A DNA stretch of 64,000 nt, taken from positions 1 to 64,000 of the forward strand of contig NZ_JAMFMB010000006.1 in the NCBI RefSeq assembly GCF_023502395.1, given 5' to 3'. The notes below the pieces were generated by a model, which saw only the letters and a list, made by a program, of their open reading frames with translations, was not told the DNA's origin and did not search any database. Origin of the DNA: Ruegeria spongiae (lineage in GTDB: Bacteria > Pseudomonadota > Alphaproteobacteria > Rhodobacterales > Rhodobacteraceae). How positions within the stretch are numbered: the first letter of the stretch is position 1; every line of letters starts with the position of its first letter. Position numbers and translations under genes: made by a program. Shown here one piece after another: positions 47,433-56,494 of the stretch.

Positions 47433-49205
47433 ATGACTTTGGATCAGATGATATTGTTCGGATTGTTCATCGGGGTCTTCGGTATGCTGCTCTGGGGCCG
47501 CTACCGCTATGATCTGGTTGCCTTTTCCGCCTTACTCATTGGCGTTGTGCTGGGCGTTGTCCCGGTCAAGGACGCGTTCTCGGGCTTTGGTCACCCCGCC
47601 ACCGTGGTGGTGGCGCTGGTGCTGGTGGTCTCGGCCGGGCTGGTGCGATCAGGGGCGGTGTTCCTGATCACCCGCACGCTGGTGGATTCGGGCCGTAAAC
47701 TGGGCACCCATATCGCGCTGATGGGCGGGATCGGCGCGGTGCTGTCGGCGTTCATGAACAATGTGGCCGCGCTGGCGCTGCTGATGCCGGTCGATATCCA
47801 GACCGCCCGCAAGGCGGGCCGCGCGCCGGGTCTGTCGCTGATGCCGCTCAGCTTCGCGACCATCCTGGGCGGCATGGCCACGCTGATCGGCACACCGCCC
47901 AACATCATCATCGCCTCGATCCGCGAGCAGGCGGTGGGTACGCCCTATCACATGTTCGATTTCGCTCCGGTGGGTGGGCTCGCCGCGCTGGCCGGGCTGG
48001 CTTTTGTTGCTCTGGTCGGCTGGCGCCTGATCCCGGACCGGGGCGCCGAAGCTGATACCGCAACCGCGCTGGCGGACTACATCGCCGAACTGACCATCCC
48101 AGAGGAGTCACCCCATATCGGCAAGCGACTGGCCGAGTTCTACGATACCGCAGACCAGTCGGATGTGGCCATCATCGGCCTGATCCGCGACGGCAAACGC
48201 CGCTATGGCCGCGCCGCGAACACGCTGCTGCGGGCGGGCGATGCGCTGGTGCTGGAGGCCAAGCCCGAAGCGCTGGACGAATTTCGCGCAGCCCTGACGC
48301 TGGATTTCTCGGACGCGCAGCGGCAGGAATTGCTGACCGCTTCAGGCGACGGGCTGGAGATCACCGAGGTGGTCGCCCCCGAAGGCGCGCGGATCACCGG
48401 GCGCACGGCGCAGGGCATCGGGCTGGCCTGGCGGCAAAGCACGCTGCTGATGGGCATTTCGCGCCAGGGCAAGCGAATCCTGCACCAGGTGCGCAAGACC
48501 GAGGTCGAGCCGGGCGACATCCTGCTGCTGCTCTGCCCACGCGACAGGACCGCCGACGTCACCGACTGGCTGGGCTGCCTGCCATTGGCCGAACGCGGAT
48601 TGTCCGTAACCGCCAATGACAAGGTCTGGCTGGCTATCGGGCTGTTTGCGGCGGCGGTTCTGGCGGCCAGCGTCGGGCTGATCTACCTGCCCGTCGCGCT
48701 GGGGCTGGTGGTGGTGGCTTATGTGCTGACCCGCATCCTTCCCATCGCGGAGCTTTATGATCACATCGAATGGCCGGTGGTGATCCTGCTGGGGTCGATG
48801 ATCCCGCTGGGCGCGGCACTGGATAGCTCGGGCGGGACGGAATTGATCGCCGGAGCCCTGATCCAGTTCACCGACGGTCTTCCGGCCTGGGCCATCCTGA
48901 CGGTGCTGATGATCGTGACCATGACGCTGTCGGACGTGCTCAACAACACGGCCACCACCATCGTCGCCGCCCCGGTCGGCATCCAGATGGCCAGCACGCT
49001 GGGCGTCTCGCCCGACCCGTTCCTGATGGCCGTGGCAGTGGCCGCCTCGGCGGCTTTCCTGACGCCGATCGGCCACAAGAACAACACGCTGATCCTTGGC
49101 CCCGGCGGCTACCGGTTTGGCGATTACTGGCGCATGGGGCTGCCGCTGGAGATACTGGTTGTCGCGGTCTCGATCCCGGCAATCCTTGTGTTCTGGCCAA
49201 TGTGA
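47433..49205 (+). CDS. SLC13-type permease with two RCK_C domains
   Basis: A 590-residue transporter. The N-terminal half has about five helices, including the DASS motif FMNNVAALALLMPVDIQTARKAG and GTPPNIIIASIRE. The middle (about 205-385) carries two RCK_C/TrkA-C modules (LAEFYDTADQSDVAIIGLIRDGKRRYGRAANTLLRAGDALVLEAKPEAL; LEITEVVAPEGARITGRTAQGIGLAWRQSTLLMGISRQGKRILHQVRKTEVEPGDILLLLC). The remaining helices end LTPIGHKNNTLILGPGGYRFGDYWRMGLPLE. Family members move sulfate, dicarboxylates or other anions. A paralogue lies at 52538-54316. Confidence 0.88.
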   Translation: MTLDQMILFGLFIGVFGMLLWGRYRYDLVAFSALLIGVVLGVVPVKDAFSGFGHPATVVVALVLVVSAGLVRSGAVFLITRTLVDSGRKLGTHIALMGGIGAVLSAFMNNVAALALLMPVDIQTARKAGRAPGLSLMPLSFATILGGMATLIGTPPNIIIASIREQAVGTPYHMFDFAPVGGLAALAGLAFVALVGWRLIPDRGAEADTATALADYIAELTIPEESPHIGKRLAEFYDTADQSDVAIIGLIRDGKRRYGRAANTLLRAGDALVLEAKPEALDEFRAALTLDFSDAQRQELLTASGDGLEITEVVAPEGARITGRTAQGIGLAWRQSTLLMGISRQGKRILHQVRKTEVEPGDILLLLCPRDRTADVTDWLGCLPLAERGLSVTANDKVWLAIGLFAAAVLAASVGLIYLPVALGLVVVAYVLTRILPIAELYDHIEWPVVILLGSMIPLGAALDSSGGTELIAGALIQFTDGLPAWAILTVLMIVTMTLSDVLNNTATTIVAAPVGIQMASTLGVSPDPFLMAVAVAASAAFLTPIGHKNNTLILGPGGYRFGDYWRMGLPLEILVVAVSIPAILVFWPM

Positions 49206-49221
49206 GGCAGCGCACCCAGGC

Positions 49222-49842
49222 TCACAAATACTCCGCTCGCAGCTGGCCCAGAATGTCACCCCTGCTGTCATCCGAAAAGAAATGAGCCTGCCATCCCATT
49301 GCGCGCGCCGCTTCGACGCTGGCCTGATAGTCATCGATCAGAATCATCCGACCGGGTGCCACATCCAGTGTTTCGGTGATCCGTGCATAAAACGCCGGAA
49401 AGGGTTTGCGCACGCCCATCCTGCCCGAGGCAAAGACATGCGCGACCCGATCGGCAAAGCCCATTTCGGTTTCGATATATCGTGCGCGGCGGGCTTCGTT
49501 GTTGGTTGCGATGACGTGCCTGACCCCTCTGGCCGACAGCGCCGCCTGCACCTTCAGAACTTCGGCATCCGGCAAGGCATCATTGCTGAACCAATAGTCC
49601 AGCAATGCGTCCGGACCCGGAGCGAACCCGACCCGGTCAGCCCAAGAGGCCACGCGATCCCGCAAATCCTCCTGCCCTGTGATGATCCGGTCAAAATCAT
49701 CGGCAAAGACATGTTTGGTGAACACCTCCAGCGACTGCCCGAGATCACGCTCAAAGTTCTCGGCCCATAAAAACACGCCGTCGCGGATGTTCCGGTTCAG
49801 AACGCCATCGAAATCCCAGGCGATGATAGGGGGCTCGGCCAT
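49222..49842 (-). CDS. HAD superfamily hydrolase
   Basis: A 206-residue HAD phosphatase. IIAWDFDGVLN is motif I, with the nucleophile and acid Asp pair. VIATNNEARRARYIE is motif II, with Thr in place of the usual Ser/Thr. Lysine in GVRKPFPAFY is motif III and MILIDDYQASVEAARAMGWQAHFF is motif IV. The substrate is unknown. GGAGAG precedes ATG 49842; longer in-frame starts were rejected for lack of a ribosome binding site. Confidence 0.85.
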   Translation of the reverse strand: MAEPPIIAWDFDGVLNRNIRDGVFLWAENFERDLGQSLEVFTKHVFADDFDRIITGQEDLRDRVASWADRVGFAPGPDALLDYWFSNDALPDAEVLKVQAALSARGVRHVIATNNEARRARYIETEMGFADRVAHVFASGRMGVRKPFPAFYARITETLDVAPGRMILIDDYQASVEAARAMGWQAHFFSDDSRGDILGQLRAEYL

Positions 49843-49949
49843 ATCACTCTCCGTCACGTGCAGAACGCTCAGACTAACGCCGGCCCATCTGAAAGCAAGC
49901 CGCCCCATGGGCGTTGCCAATACCGGCCATATCGCGCTAAAGCCCGGGC

Positions 49950-50684
49950 ATGAAACGCTTTCTGATCCTGCAATTGCGCCCCGAACATGATGCGGCAGAT
50001 GCCGAGTTCGCCTCGATCCTGCACAAATGCGATCTGGCCGAGGACCGCACCCACCGCATCCGGCTGGATTGCGAGGCGCTGCCCGAATGGTTGCAGGTGG
50101 CCGATTATGCCGGGGTCATCGTTGGTGGCGGGCCGGGATGCGTCAGCGACGATCCGGCCTCCAAACCCGCGCTTGAGGCACGGATCGAGGCACAGGTGAT
50201 GGGGTTGATGCCCCAGATCATCGAACAGGATCACCCCTTCATGGGCTGCTGTTACGGGCTTGGTGTTCTGGCGGCTCATCTGGGTGGCGACGTCAGCAAG
50301 GCGCGCTATGGCGAGCCTGTCGGCCCGTCGCATTGTGCGCTGACAGCCGACGGCATGTCCGACCCGCTCACCGCCGGGCTGAAGCCGGAATTCGAGGCCT
50401 TTGTCGGCCACAAGGAAGCGGTGCAGCTCCTGCCGCCGGGCTGCGTGCATCTGGTCCGTTCTGAGGCCTGCCCGATCCAGATGATCCGCCATGGCGACAA
50501 CGTCTATGCCACGCAGTTCCACCCCGAGGCGGATGCGAATGACTTCGAGCAGCGGATCAGGATCTACAAGGATTACGGCTATTTCCCGCCCTCCGACGCC
50601 GAACGGCTGATCGGGGAATGCAAGGCGGCCCAAGTGACCGAACCCGGAGAAATCCTGCGCCGTTTCGCCAAAAGATATGAATAA
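49950..50684 (+). CDS. Class I glutamine amidotransferase-like protein
   Basis: A 244-residue stand-alone GATase. GVIVGGGPGCVSDD starts the Rossmann-like part, FMGCCYGLGVLA holds the nucleophile (Cys 101 in GxCxG), and QFHPEADANDF holds the catalytic His and Glu. It resembles the N-terminal half of GMP synthase, but the gene has no synthetase domain. Such proteins hydrolyse glutamine or gamma-glutamyl compounds; the partner or substrate is not apparent. Confidence 0.86.
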   Translation: MKRFLILQLRPEHDAADAEFASILHKCDLAEDRTHRIRLDCEALPEWLQVADYAGVIVGGGPGCVSDDPASKPALEARIEAQVMGLMPQIIEQDHPFMGCCYGLGVLAAHLGGDVSKARYGEPVGPSHCALTADGMSDPLTAGLKPEFEAFVGHKEAVQLLPPGCVHLVRSEACPIQMIRHGDNVYATQFHPEADANDFEQRIRIYKDYGYFPPSDAERLIGECKAAQVTEPGEILRRFAKRYE

Positions 50685-50757
50685 CCTTACGGCACACCCC
50701 GTTGCCTGACCGCCCCACCCTCCTCTAGCTTCGCCAGAACCCAAAGGGAGGAGCAGT

Positions 50758-51615
50758 TTGGATTTTCTGATCAATGTGGGCCTGCCACTGTCACTGGCCA
50801 TCATCATGCTGTCACTGGGCATCGGCCTTGAGATTGCGGATTTTCGCCGCGTGCTGACGCGGAAATACGCCTTTGCCATAGGGGCCGTCAGCCAGGTGAT
50901 CCTGCTGCCGCTCACCGCTTTCGCCATCGCGCATCTGTTTGGCCTGCCGCCGCAGATCGCGGCGGGCTTCATGCTGCTGTCGTTCTGCCCCGGTGGCGTG
51001 ACCACCAACATCCTGTCGAAACTGGCCAAGGGCGATGTGGCACTGTCAGTATCGCTGACGGCGATCATCAGCCTGCTCTCGATGCTGACCATCCCGGTTC
51101 TGGCCGCCTGGTCGGTGGGTTATTTCCTGGGCGAGCAGGCCCCCGAGGTGTCGATCACCGGGCTGGCAATCGCGATGTTCCTGATCACCACCCTGCCGGT
51201 TGTGATCGGGGTTGCGATCCGGGCGGCGGCGCCGGGTTTTGCGTTTCGAATCGATAAGGCGCTTTCGTTTCTTGCCACCGCCCTCTTCGTCCTGATCGTT
51301 CTTGCGGCGGTGGCCGGAAACTGGCGGATGCTGGTCGACAATCTGGGAACCATGGGCATTGGCCTGGTCTCGCTCAATGTTGTGCTGCTGGTTCTGGGTC
51401 TGGCACTTGGCAGCCTTGCCGGGCTGACCTGGCAAGAGACCAAGACCATCTCGATCGAAACCGGCATCCAGAATTCGACGCTCGGCATCACGCTGGCGGC
51501 GCTGATCACCGGCACCACGACCGGGTTCAGTGCGCTGGCGCTGCCATCCGCTGTGTATGGCATCACCATGTATGTGGTCTCGATCCCGGTCATTCTGTGG
51601 TATCGCAGCCGCTGA
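50758..51615 (+). CDS. Bile acid:sodium symporter family (BASS) transporter
   Basis: A 285-residue protein with nine or ten helices. FMLLSFCPGGVTTNILSKLAKGDVALSVSLTAIISLLSMLTIPVL and ETGIQNSTLGITLAALITG are the two crossing helix-pair motifs (sodium sites) of ASBT/BASS carriers. It should import an organic acid with sodium. The start codon is TTG, supported by GGGAGGAG 6-7 nt upstream. A 30-bp perfect palindrome follows the stop. Confidence 0.88.
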   Translation: MDFLINVGLPLSLAIIMLSLGIGLEIADFRRVLTRKYAFAIGAVSQVILLPLTAFAIAHLFGLPPQIAAGFMLLSFCPGGVTTNILSKLAKGDVALSVSLTAIISLLSMLTIPVLAAWSVGYFLGEQAPEVSITGLAIAMFLITTLPVVIGVAIRAAAPGFAFRIDKALSFLATALFVLIVLAAVAGNWRMLVDNLGTMGIGLVSLNVVLLVLGLALGSLAGLTWQETKTISIETGIQNSTLGITLAALITGTTTGFSALALPSAVYGITMYVVSIPVILWYRSR

Positions 51616-51628
51616 GCTACAGCCGGAT

Positions 51629-51658
51629 CACCGCCAGCGACCCGGGTCGCTGGCGGTG
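51629..51658. terminator. Perfect 30-bp palindrome between convergent genes
   Basis: CACCGCCAGCGACCC followed by its exact reverse complement, beginning 14 nt after the BASS stop and 36 nt before the end of the convergent YbaY-META gene. It would fold to a very stable hairpin on either transcript. There is no T-run, so a bidirectional termination or 3'-end stabilising role is inferred. Confidence 0.6.
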
Positions 51659-51693
51659 CGCGATCTGTTCCGCAACACGGCTCGGCAGACGCA

Positions 51694-52440
51694 TTATGGG
51701 ATGCGGGTCAGCCGCATCACCGTGTCGCCGGACGCGCCGGTCAGCGCCAGCAGATCGCCATTGACCACATAACCGGTGGTGCGGGTCAGCCCGTTGAGGA
51801 ACTGCTGTTCCACCGCGTCCTGTTCCGGCGGGCAAGCCATCAGCGTACCGGCCATATTGTCAGGGAAATCAATCGAACGCGCGCCGATCTCTGCGGCACC
51901 GACAAAGCGGTTGCACCCGCCCGTGGCACCAAATTGCCCGTCCTCGGCAAACGCGATCTCGGGCTTTTTCTCGGCCGTCACCAGGGCGCCTGCCATCTCA
52001 CTGACCTGCCATTTGCTGTTGTCCAGCGCCTGCGCCTGTTCAGGGCGCGAGGTCTTGACCAGCACCATGTCCACCGTGTTGGTGCCGCCCCGCGTCAGCA
52101 CCGGATGTACGGTATCGCTGGTGAACAGCAGCTGCTCCTCCAGCAGGATCGACGCCTCGACCGCGTAGCTGTGGCTGTCTTTGATCAGGGCCTCGTCATA
52201 GCTCAGCGTGAAATCCGCAGGCACGCCCGCCAGCGCATAGCGCATCGCCGACAGTTCGACCGCCGCCGTATCGGCGCGCGAGATATCGACCAGCTTGACC
52301 TGCAACACCGCCCCCGGCGGCACGGCGATCCGTTCTCTGTAGGTGGCCGTCCCCTCGATGGTGCCCGCCATCGCGGCAGTTCCAAGTGTTGCGCTGGCCA
52401 GCAGCGCGGCCATCAGACCCCGAAACAACATCTTGCTCAT
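51694..52440 (-). CDS. YbaY-META domain secreted protein
   Basis: A 248-residue exported protein with signal peptide MSKMLFRGLMAALLASATLGTAAMA. The first domain (about 26-125) is YbaY-like: GTIEGTATYRERIAVPPGAVLQVKLVDISRAD...FTLSYDEALIKDSHSYAVEASIL. The second (about 140-245) is META/HslJ-like: NSKWQVSEMAGALVTAEKKPEIAFAEDGQFGATGGCNRFVGA...TLMACPPEQDAVEQQFLNGL. Both are linked to envelope maintenance or stress, without a known reaction. Confidence 0.85.
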   Translation of the reverse strand: MSKMLFRGLMAALLASATLGTAAMAGTIEGTATYRERIAVPPGAVLQVKLVDISRADTAAVELSAMRYALAGVPADFTLSYDEALIKDSHSYAVEASILLEEQLLFTSDTVHPVLTRGGTNTVDMVLVKTSRPEQAQALDNSKWQVSEMAGALVTAEKKPEIAFAEDGQFGATGGCNRFVGAAEIGARSIDFPDNMAGTLMACPPEQDAVEQQFLNGLTRTTGYVVNGDLLALTGASGDTVMRLTRIP

Positions 52441-52537
52441 CCTTTCCCGATGCGACGCGCCTTCAAGATCGGCGCGGCATGCGTGATTTCAAGCGACGAA
52501 TGACGAGACTGGCCGAATAGCGCTCAACTTTGGCGGG

Positions 52538-54316
52538 TCAGAAGGGCCAGATAAACGGGATCACCAGCGAGGCCAGCAGCCCGACACTCAGGTTCAGCGG
52601 AATGCCGACGCGCATGAAGTCGGTGAAACGATAGCCGCCGGGGCCATAGACCATCATGTTGGTCTGATACCCGATCGGTGTCGCGAAAGAGGCCGAGGCC
52701 GCCACCATGACCGCCACGATCAGCGGCCGCGGATCGATGCCCATCGCACTGGCCAGACCGATGGCGATCGGCGTGACCACCACCGCCACCGCGTTGTTCG
52801 ACACAAGCTCGGTCAGGACCGAGGTCAGCAGATAGACCGCCCAGACCACCAGGAAGGGTGGCATCATGCCCAGGAAAGGCGCACTCGCTTCGACGATCAG
52901 CTCCACCGCGCCCGAACTTTCCAGCGCCGCGCCGATGGCAAGCATGGCAAAGATCAGCGCCAGCAGGCGTCCGTCGACAAAAGAGAACGCCTCATCCGCG
53001 TCAATGCAGCGCGTCACCAGCACCACCGCCACCGCCATGATCGACAAGGGCAGGATCGGCGCCAGCCCAAGCGCCGCCAGCACCACCAGCCCCATCAGCG
53101 TGGCCACGGCGACAGGCGCGTGCCCCCGCCTGTAGGCCCGCGCCGAGGGGTGCGAGACATCGACCATGTCCATATCCGAGGCCAGCCGCTGGATATCTTC
53201 GGGCGCGCCCTCAAGCAGCAGCGTATCGCCCACCCGCACCACCAGTTCGTCCAGTTGCCGACCGATATTCTGGTTCCGGCGATGCACCGCCAGAACGTAA
53301 ACGCCAAAGCGCCGCCGCAGCCGCAGCATACCCAGCGAGCGCCCGACCATGCGGCATCCCGGTGTGATCAGCACCTCGACCGTCGAGGTCTCGACCGCCG
53401 ACACCTGGTCGACCCGCTTCAGTTCCTTGTTGCTCTGCAGGCTCAGCAATTCGGTCATCTGGGTGCGCAGAACCACGCGGTCGCCGACCCGCAATTCGAT
53501 CCCCTTCAGATTGCGCCTGAGCGAGGCATCGCCCCGGATCACGTCGATCAGCCGCACGCCGGGGCGCTTGAAAAGCTGCACACCTGTGACTTCGCGGCCA
53601 ATCAGGTTGCTGTCGGGGGGGATCACCGCCTCGGTGAAGAATTTCATCTTCGACTTGTCGCTCAGCAGCGTCGCCATGCTGTCACGGTCGGGCAGCAGCC
53701 TGGGCGCGATGAAGCGCAGATAGATCATGCCATAGATGACCAGGATGATGCCCAGCGGCGTGACCTCGAATATGGTGAACGGGGCCTGCCCCTGCGCGCG
53801 GGCCACCCCGTCGACCAGCAGGTTTGTCGAAGTGCCGATCAGGGTCAGGGTACCGCCCAAGATGGCGGCATAGCTCAGCGGAATCAGCAGTTTCGAGGCG
53901 GCAACGCCCAGCGTGCGGGCGATCTGCACAAAGACCGGGATCATCACCACCACCACCGGCGTGTTCGACACAAAAGCCGAGGCGATGACGACAAACCCCA
54001 TCAGCAACCCGATGGCAAAACGCGGGTTCACCTTGGCCTGGCGCTGCGCTGTCGAGGTGAACGCATCCAGCGCCCCGGTGCGCACCAGCGCTCCCATGAT
54101 GATGAACATGGCCGCGATGGTCCAGGGCGCGGGGTTCGCCAGAACCGGCAGCGCGGCCTGATAGGGCAGGATACCGGTCACCAGCATCAGCGCGACACCG
54201 CTGATCGCAACCACCTCGGTCGGGAAGGTCTCGCGCAGGAACATCACGAACATCCCCGCGACGATCAAAAGCGCCAGGATCGCGCTGGCGGTGTCGGAAA
54301 GCTGGAGAAATTGCAT
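52538..54316 (-). CDS. SLC13-type permease with RCK_C domains (second copy)
   Basis: A 592-residue protein with the same architecture as the gene at 47433. N-terminal helices carry FVSNTPVVVVMIPVFVQIARTLGVAASKLLIPLSYAAILGGTLTLIGTSTNLLVDG. Two TrkA-C modules occupy about 200-385, and the C-terminal helices end with ASFATPIGYQTNMMVYGPGGYRFTDFMRVGIPLN. The GTSTNLLV and PIGYQTN motifs are the substrate/sodium-binding tips of DASS carriers. A sulfate or dicarboxylate substrate is likely. ATG 54316 is chosen; longer in-frame translation runs through hairpin-rich noncoding DNA. Confidence 0.88.
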   Translation of the reverse strand: MQFLQLSDTASAILALLIVAGMFVMFLRETFPTEVVAISGVALMLVTGILPYQAALPVLANPAPWTIAAMFIIMGALVRTGALDAFTSTAQRQAKVNPRFAIGLLMGFVVIASAFVSNTPVVVVMIPVFVQIARTLGVAASKLLIPLSYAAILGGTLTLIGTSTNLLVDGVARAQGQAPFTIFEVTPLGIILVIYGMIYLRFIAPRLLPDRDSMATLLSDKSKMKFFTEAVIPPDSNLIGREVTGVQLFKRPGVRLIDVIRGDASLRRNLKGIELRVGDRVVLRTQMTELLSLQSNKELKRVDQVSAVETSTVEVLITPGCRMVGRSLGMLRLRRRFGVYVLAVHRRNQNIGRQLDELVVRVGDTLLLEGAPEDIQRLASDMDMVDVSHPSARAYRRGHAPVAVATLMGLVVLAALGLAPILPLSIMAVAVVLVTRCIDADEAFSFVDGRLLALIFAMLAIGAALESSGAVELIVEASAPFLGMMPPFLVVWAVYLLTSVLTELVSNNAVAVVVTPIAIGLASAMGIDPRPLIVAVMVAASASFATPIGYQTNMMVYGPGGYRFTDFMRVGIPLNLSVGLLASLVIPFIWPF

Positions 54317-54659
54317 GGAGTCAGATCGTTGTCCGTAACCCGGCCCGAGGATGTGCCGGGTCGCAGTTTCCCGCATTGTGCAGGCCGGGGCAAGCCCGAC
54401 CTGCACATTCCGCCGTGAGTGATGGTCGACCGTGGGCCGGACAGAGGGGCTTCCTTATATCTGTCCGGCCCGGCGAGCCTGACCCCTTCAACAAGCTCAC
54501 CATTCCCGGTCTTGTTAGTGATATGGGATTCCCATGTGCCTCCGCACCGGCGGATTCGGTCAGAATATTCCGGTATCCGGCCAGTATGACCCCCGGCGGC
54601 GGCTTGCCATCGCAACCAGCCCCAACGATCATGACCCACAGATCCGGTGCGGAGGGGGC
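54317..54659. other. 343-nt structured noncoding spacer between divergent genes
   Basis: It contains three dyads. First, TGTGCAGG/CCTGCACA with an inner CGGG/CCCG stem (54377-54407, one mismatch). Second, a perfect 11-bp stem GGGCCGGACAG/CTGTCCGGCCC with a 16-nt loop (54434-54471). Third, ATGGGATTCCCAT (54523-54535). It must also hold the promoters of the SLC13-type and APH-like genes. The reading frames across it have no protein-like composition. It could be a leader RNA, REP-type repeats or a small RNA gene. Confidence 0.5.
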
Positions 54660-55592
54660 ATGCAGCGCGACAGGTTCGAGAGTTTTGCGGCGGAAATACT
54701 GGCCCAGCTTGGCGAAACGCCGCGGCATGCCGGGTTTCTGGCACAAGGTTCGACCAGCCGGGTCTGGGAAATCTGGTCTGACCGGCGCGCCTATGTGCTG
54801 CGGGTCATCGAGGCCCCCGACCGCGCCCTGAGTGCCCCCGTCGACCGTTTCCTGCGCAAGTCGCTCAGCGACCGTGGCGGGCGGGTGGCCTGCCCGGTGC
54901 TGTCCTCAGACCAGACCGGCACGCTCTGGCAGGGCAACCCTTGGGTGCTGGAGCCGCTGCTGGTTGGCAGCCACCCTGCGCGCGGGGCGCTGCCCGCTCA
55001 GGTCAGCCGGGCGCTGGGGCAGACATTGGCCGCGTTGCATCAGGTGCCAGTGCACGGCTTCGGGCGTCCTGCGCGTATCGAGGGGGAGTGCATCCACGGT
55101 GCAACCTCCGATCCTGTTGTGGGTGTCTTGCAGCGCTTTGAACACCCGCTGTCGGCGCATTGGGCGCAGGGTCTCCTGCACCCCGCCTTTGCCGCAGCGC
55201 CGGAACTCGAAGCTGGCACGCGGGCGCTGCTGCACGAGGTTACCCGGCAGATGGCAGAGCAGCCACCGGTCCTGTGCCATACCGACCTGCATGAGCGACA
55301 ATTGATCTGCGACGGTGACAGGCTTGTCGGCTTGCTCGACTTCGGTGACGCCACGCTTCTGGACCCGCATTGGGATCTGGGGTCTGTGCTGTATTTTCAC
55401 GGGGATCGGAATTTCCGGCAGGTTTTCGAGGCGTATCAGGGCAGCGCCCGTCTCACACAGTGCCAACCCGACCTGGCGGCGGCGTTTTCGGTGGCGATTG
55501 CGCTGCACCATGCGGCGCGGTCACGGCTGCCCGGCAAGGAACACAGGCTTACGCGTGCGGTGGCGCATATCCGGCAGGTGATCGCCTGGTGA
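54660..55592 (+). CDS. APH/choline-kinase-like phosphotransferase
   Basis: A 310-residue kinase-fold protein. GFLAQGSTSRVWEIWSDRRAYVLRVIEAP is the glycine-rich loop and lysine-equivalent strand. VLCHTDLHERQLICDGDRLVGLLDFGDATLLDPHWDLGSVLYF is the catalytic loop, with HxD followed by Gln where the family normally has Asn, then the DFG-like metal Asp. Substrate is probably a small alcohol or sugar; resistance function cannot be inferred. GGAGGGGG precedes ATG 54660. Confidence 0.8.
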   Translation: MQRDRFESFAAEILAQLGETPRHAGFLAQGSTSRVWEIWSDRRAYVLRVIEAPDRALSAPVDRFLRKSLSDRGGRVACPVLSSDQTGTLWQGNPWVLEPLLVGSHPARGALPAQVSRALGQTLAALHQVPVHGFGRPARIEGECIHGATSDPVVGVLQRFEHPLSAHWAQGLLHPAFAAAPELEAGTRALLHEVTRQMAEQPPVLCHTDLHERQLICDGDRLVGLLDFGDATLLDPHWDLGSVLYFHGDRNFRQVFEAYQGSARLTQCQPDLAAAFSVAIALHHAARSRLPGKEHRLTRAVAHIRQVIAW

Positions 55593-55600
55593 TCACGGTC

Positions 55601-56413
55601 TCAGGGTTCGGCCTGTTCCAGACGACCCCCGATCCGGATCATGCGGACCTTCTGCGCCACGCCGCTGCGGTCGTCGGTCTCCAGATAGACGCCGGACAGC
55701 GTCGCCTCTCCGGTCGCGGGGGTAAAGCGCGCCTTGGGCATGCCGGTGAGAAAGCGGCGCATCGGCTCGGTTTTTTCCATGCCGATCACGGAATCATAAT
55801 CGCCGCACATGCCCGCATCGCTGAGGTACCCGGTGCCGCCGGGCAGCACCTGCGCGTCGGCGGTGGGGATATGGGTATGGGTGCCCACGACCAGGCTTGC
55901 GCGCCCGTCGCAGAAATGCCCCATCGCCATCTTTTCCGAGGTCGCCTCGCAATGCATATCCACGATCACCGCCTGCGCCAGCCCACCGCGCGGATGCGAT
56001 TTGAGCACTGGTTCAATCGCCGAAAACGGATCGTCAAAGGGGCGTTTCATGAACACCTGCCCCAGCACCTGCGTCACCAGCACCTTGCGCCCGCCCCGCG
56101 CATCGAACAGGCGATAACCCCGCCCCGGTGCGCCCTTGGCAAAGTTCAGAGGCCGGATCACCCGTGGCTCGCGTTCAATGAATTGCAACATGTCGCGCTG
56201 GTCGAAGGCGTGATCGCCCAGCGTCACGCAATCGGCGCCCGCCTCAAGCAGCAGCTTGGCATGATCGCCGGTCAGCCCCATGCCGTTCGAGGCATTCTCG
56301 CCATTGACCACGACGAAATCCAGCTTCCAGTCTTCGCGCAGACGCGGCAGATGCGTCTGCACCGCTGCCCGGCCCGCGCGGCCCATCACGTCACCAAGGA
56401 AAAGTATCTTCAT
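55601..56413 (-). CDS. TIGR00282 family metallophosphoesterase (YmdB-like)
   Basis: A 270-residue enzyme. MKILFLGDVMGRAGRAAV holds the first metal Asp, VVNGENASNGMGLT the Asn, TLGDHAFDQRDM the GDH, VDMHCEATSEKMAMGHF and VVGTHTHIPTADAQVLPGGTGYLSDAGMCG the His ligands. Relatives hydrolyse 2',3'-cyclic nucleotides or cAMP and influence RNA turnover. ATG 56413 has AGGACC upstream. The cyclo-ligase gene fthC lies close by, a common alphaproteobacterial grouping. Confidence 0.9.
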   Translation of the reverse strand: MKILFLGDVMGRAGRAAVQTHLPRLREDWKLDFVVVNGENASNGMGLTGDHAKLLLEAGADCVTLGDHAFDQRDMLQFIEREPRVIRPLNFAKGAPGRGYRLFDARGGRKVLVTQVLGQVFMKRPFDDPFSAIEPVLKSHPRGGLAQAVIVDMHCEATSEKMAMGHFCDGRASLVVGTHTHIPTADAQVLPGGTGYLSDAGMCGDYDSVIGMEKTEPMRRFLTGMPKARFTPATGEATLSGVYLETDDRSGVAQKVRMIRIGGRLEQAEP

Positions 56414-56494
56414 GATTTTGGTCCTAAGTGTGGCGCATCCCGAGCGCAAGCGCTTAAGGTGATGCGACCCCCTGCGATTCACCGGAGTTCCCGC

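Noticed and set aside
54265-54744. Minus-strand frame across the structured spacer
   Set aside because: Composition is not protein-like, it covers three hairpins, and it overlaps the starts of two well-supported divergent genes.
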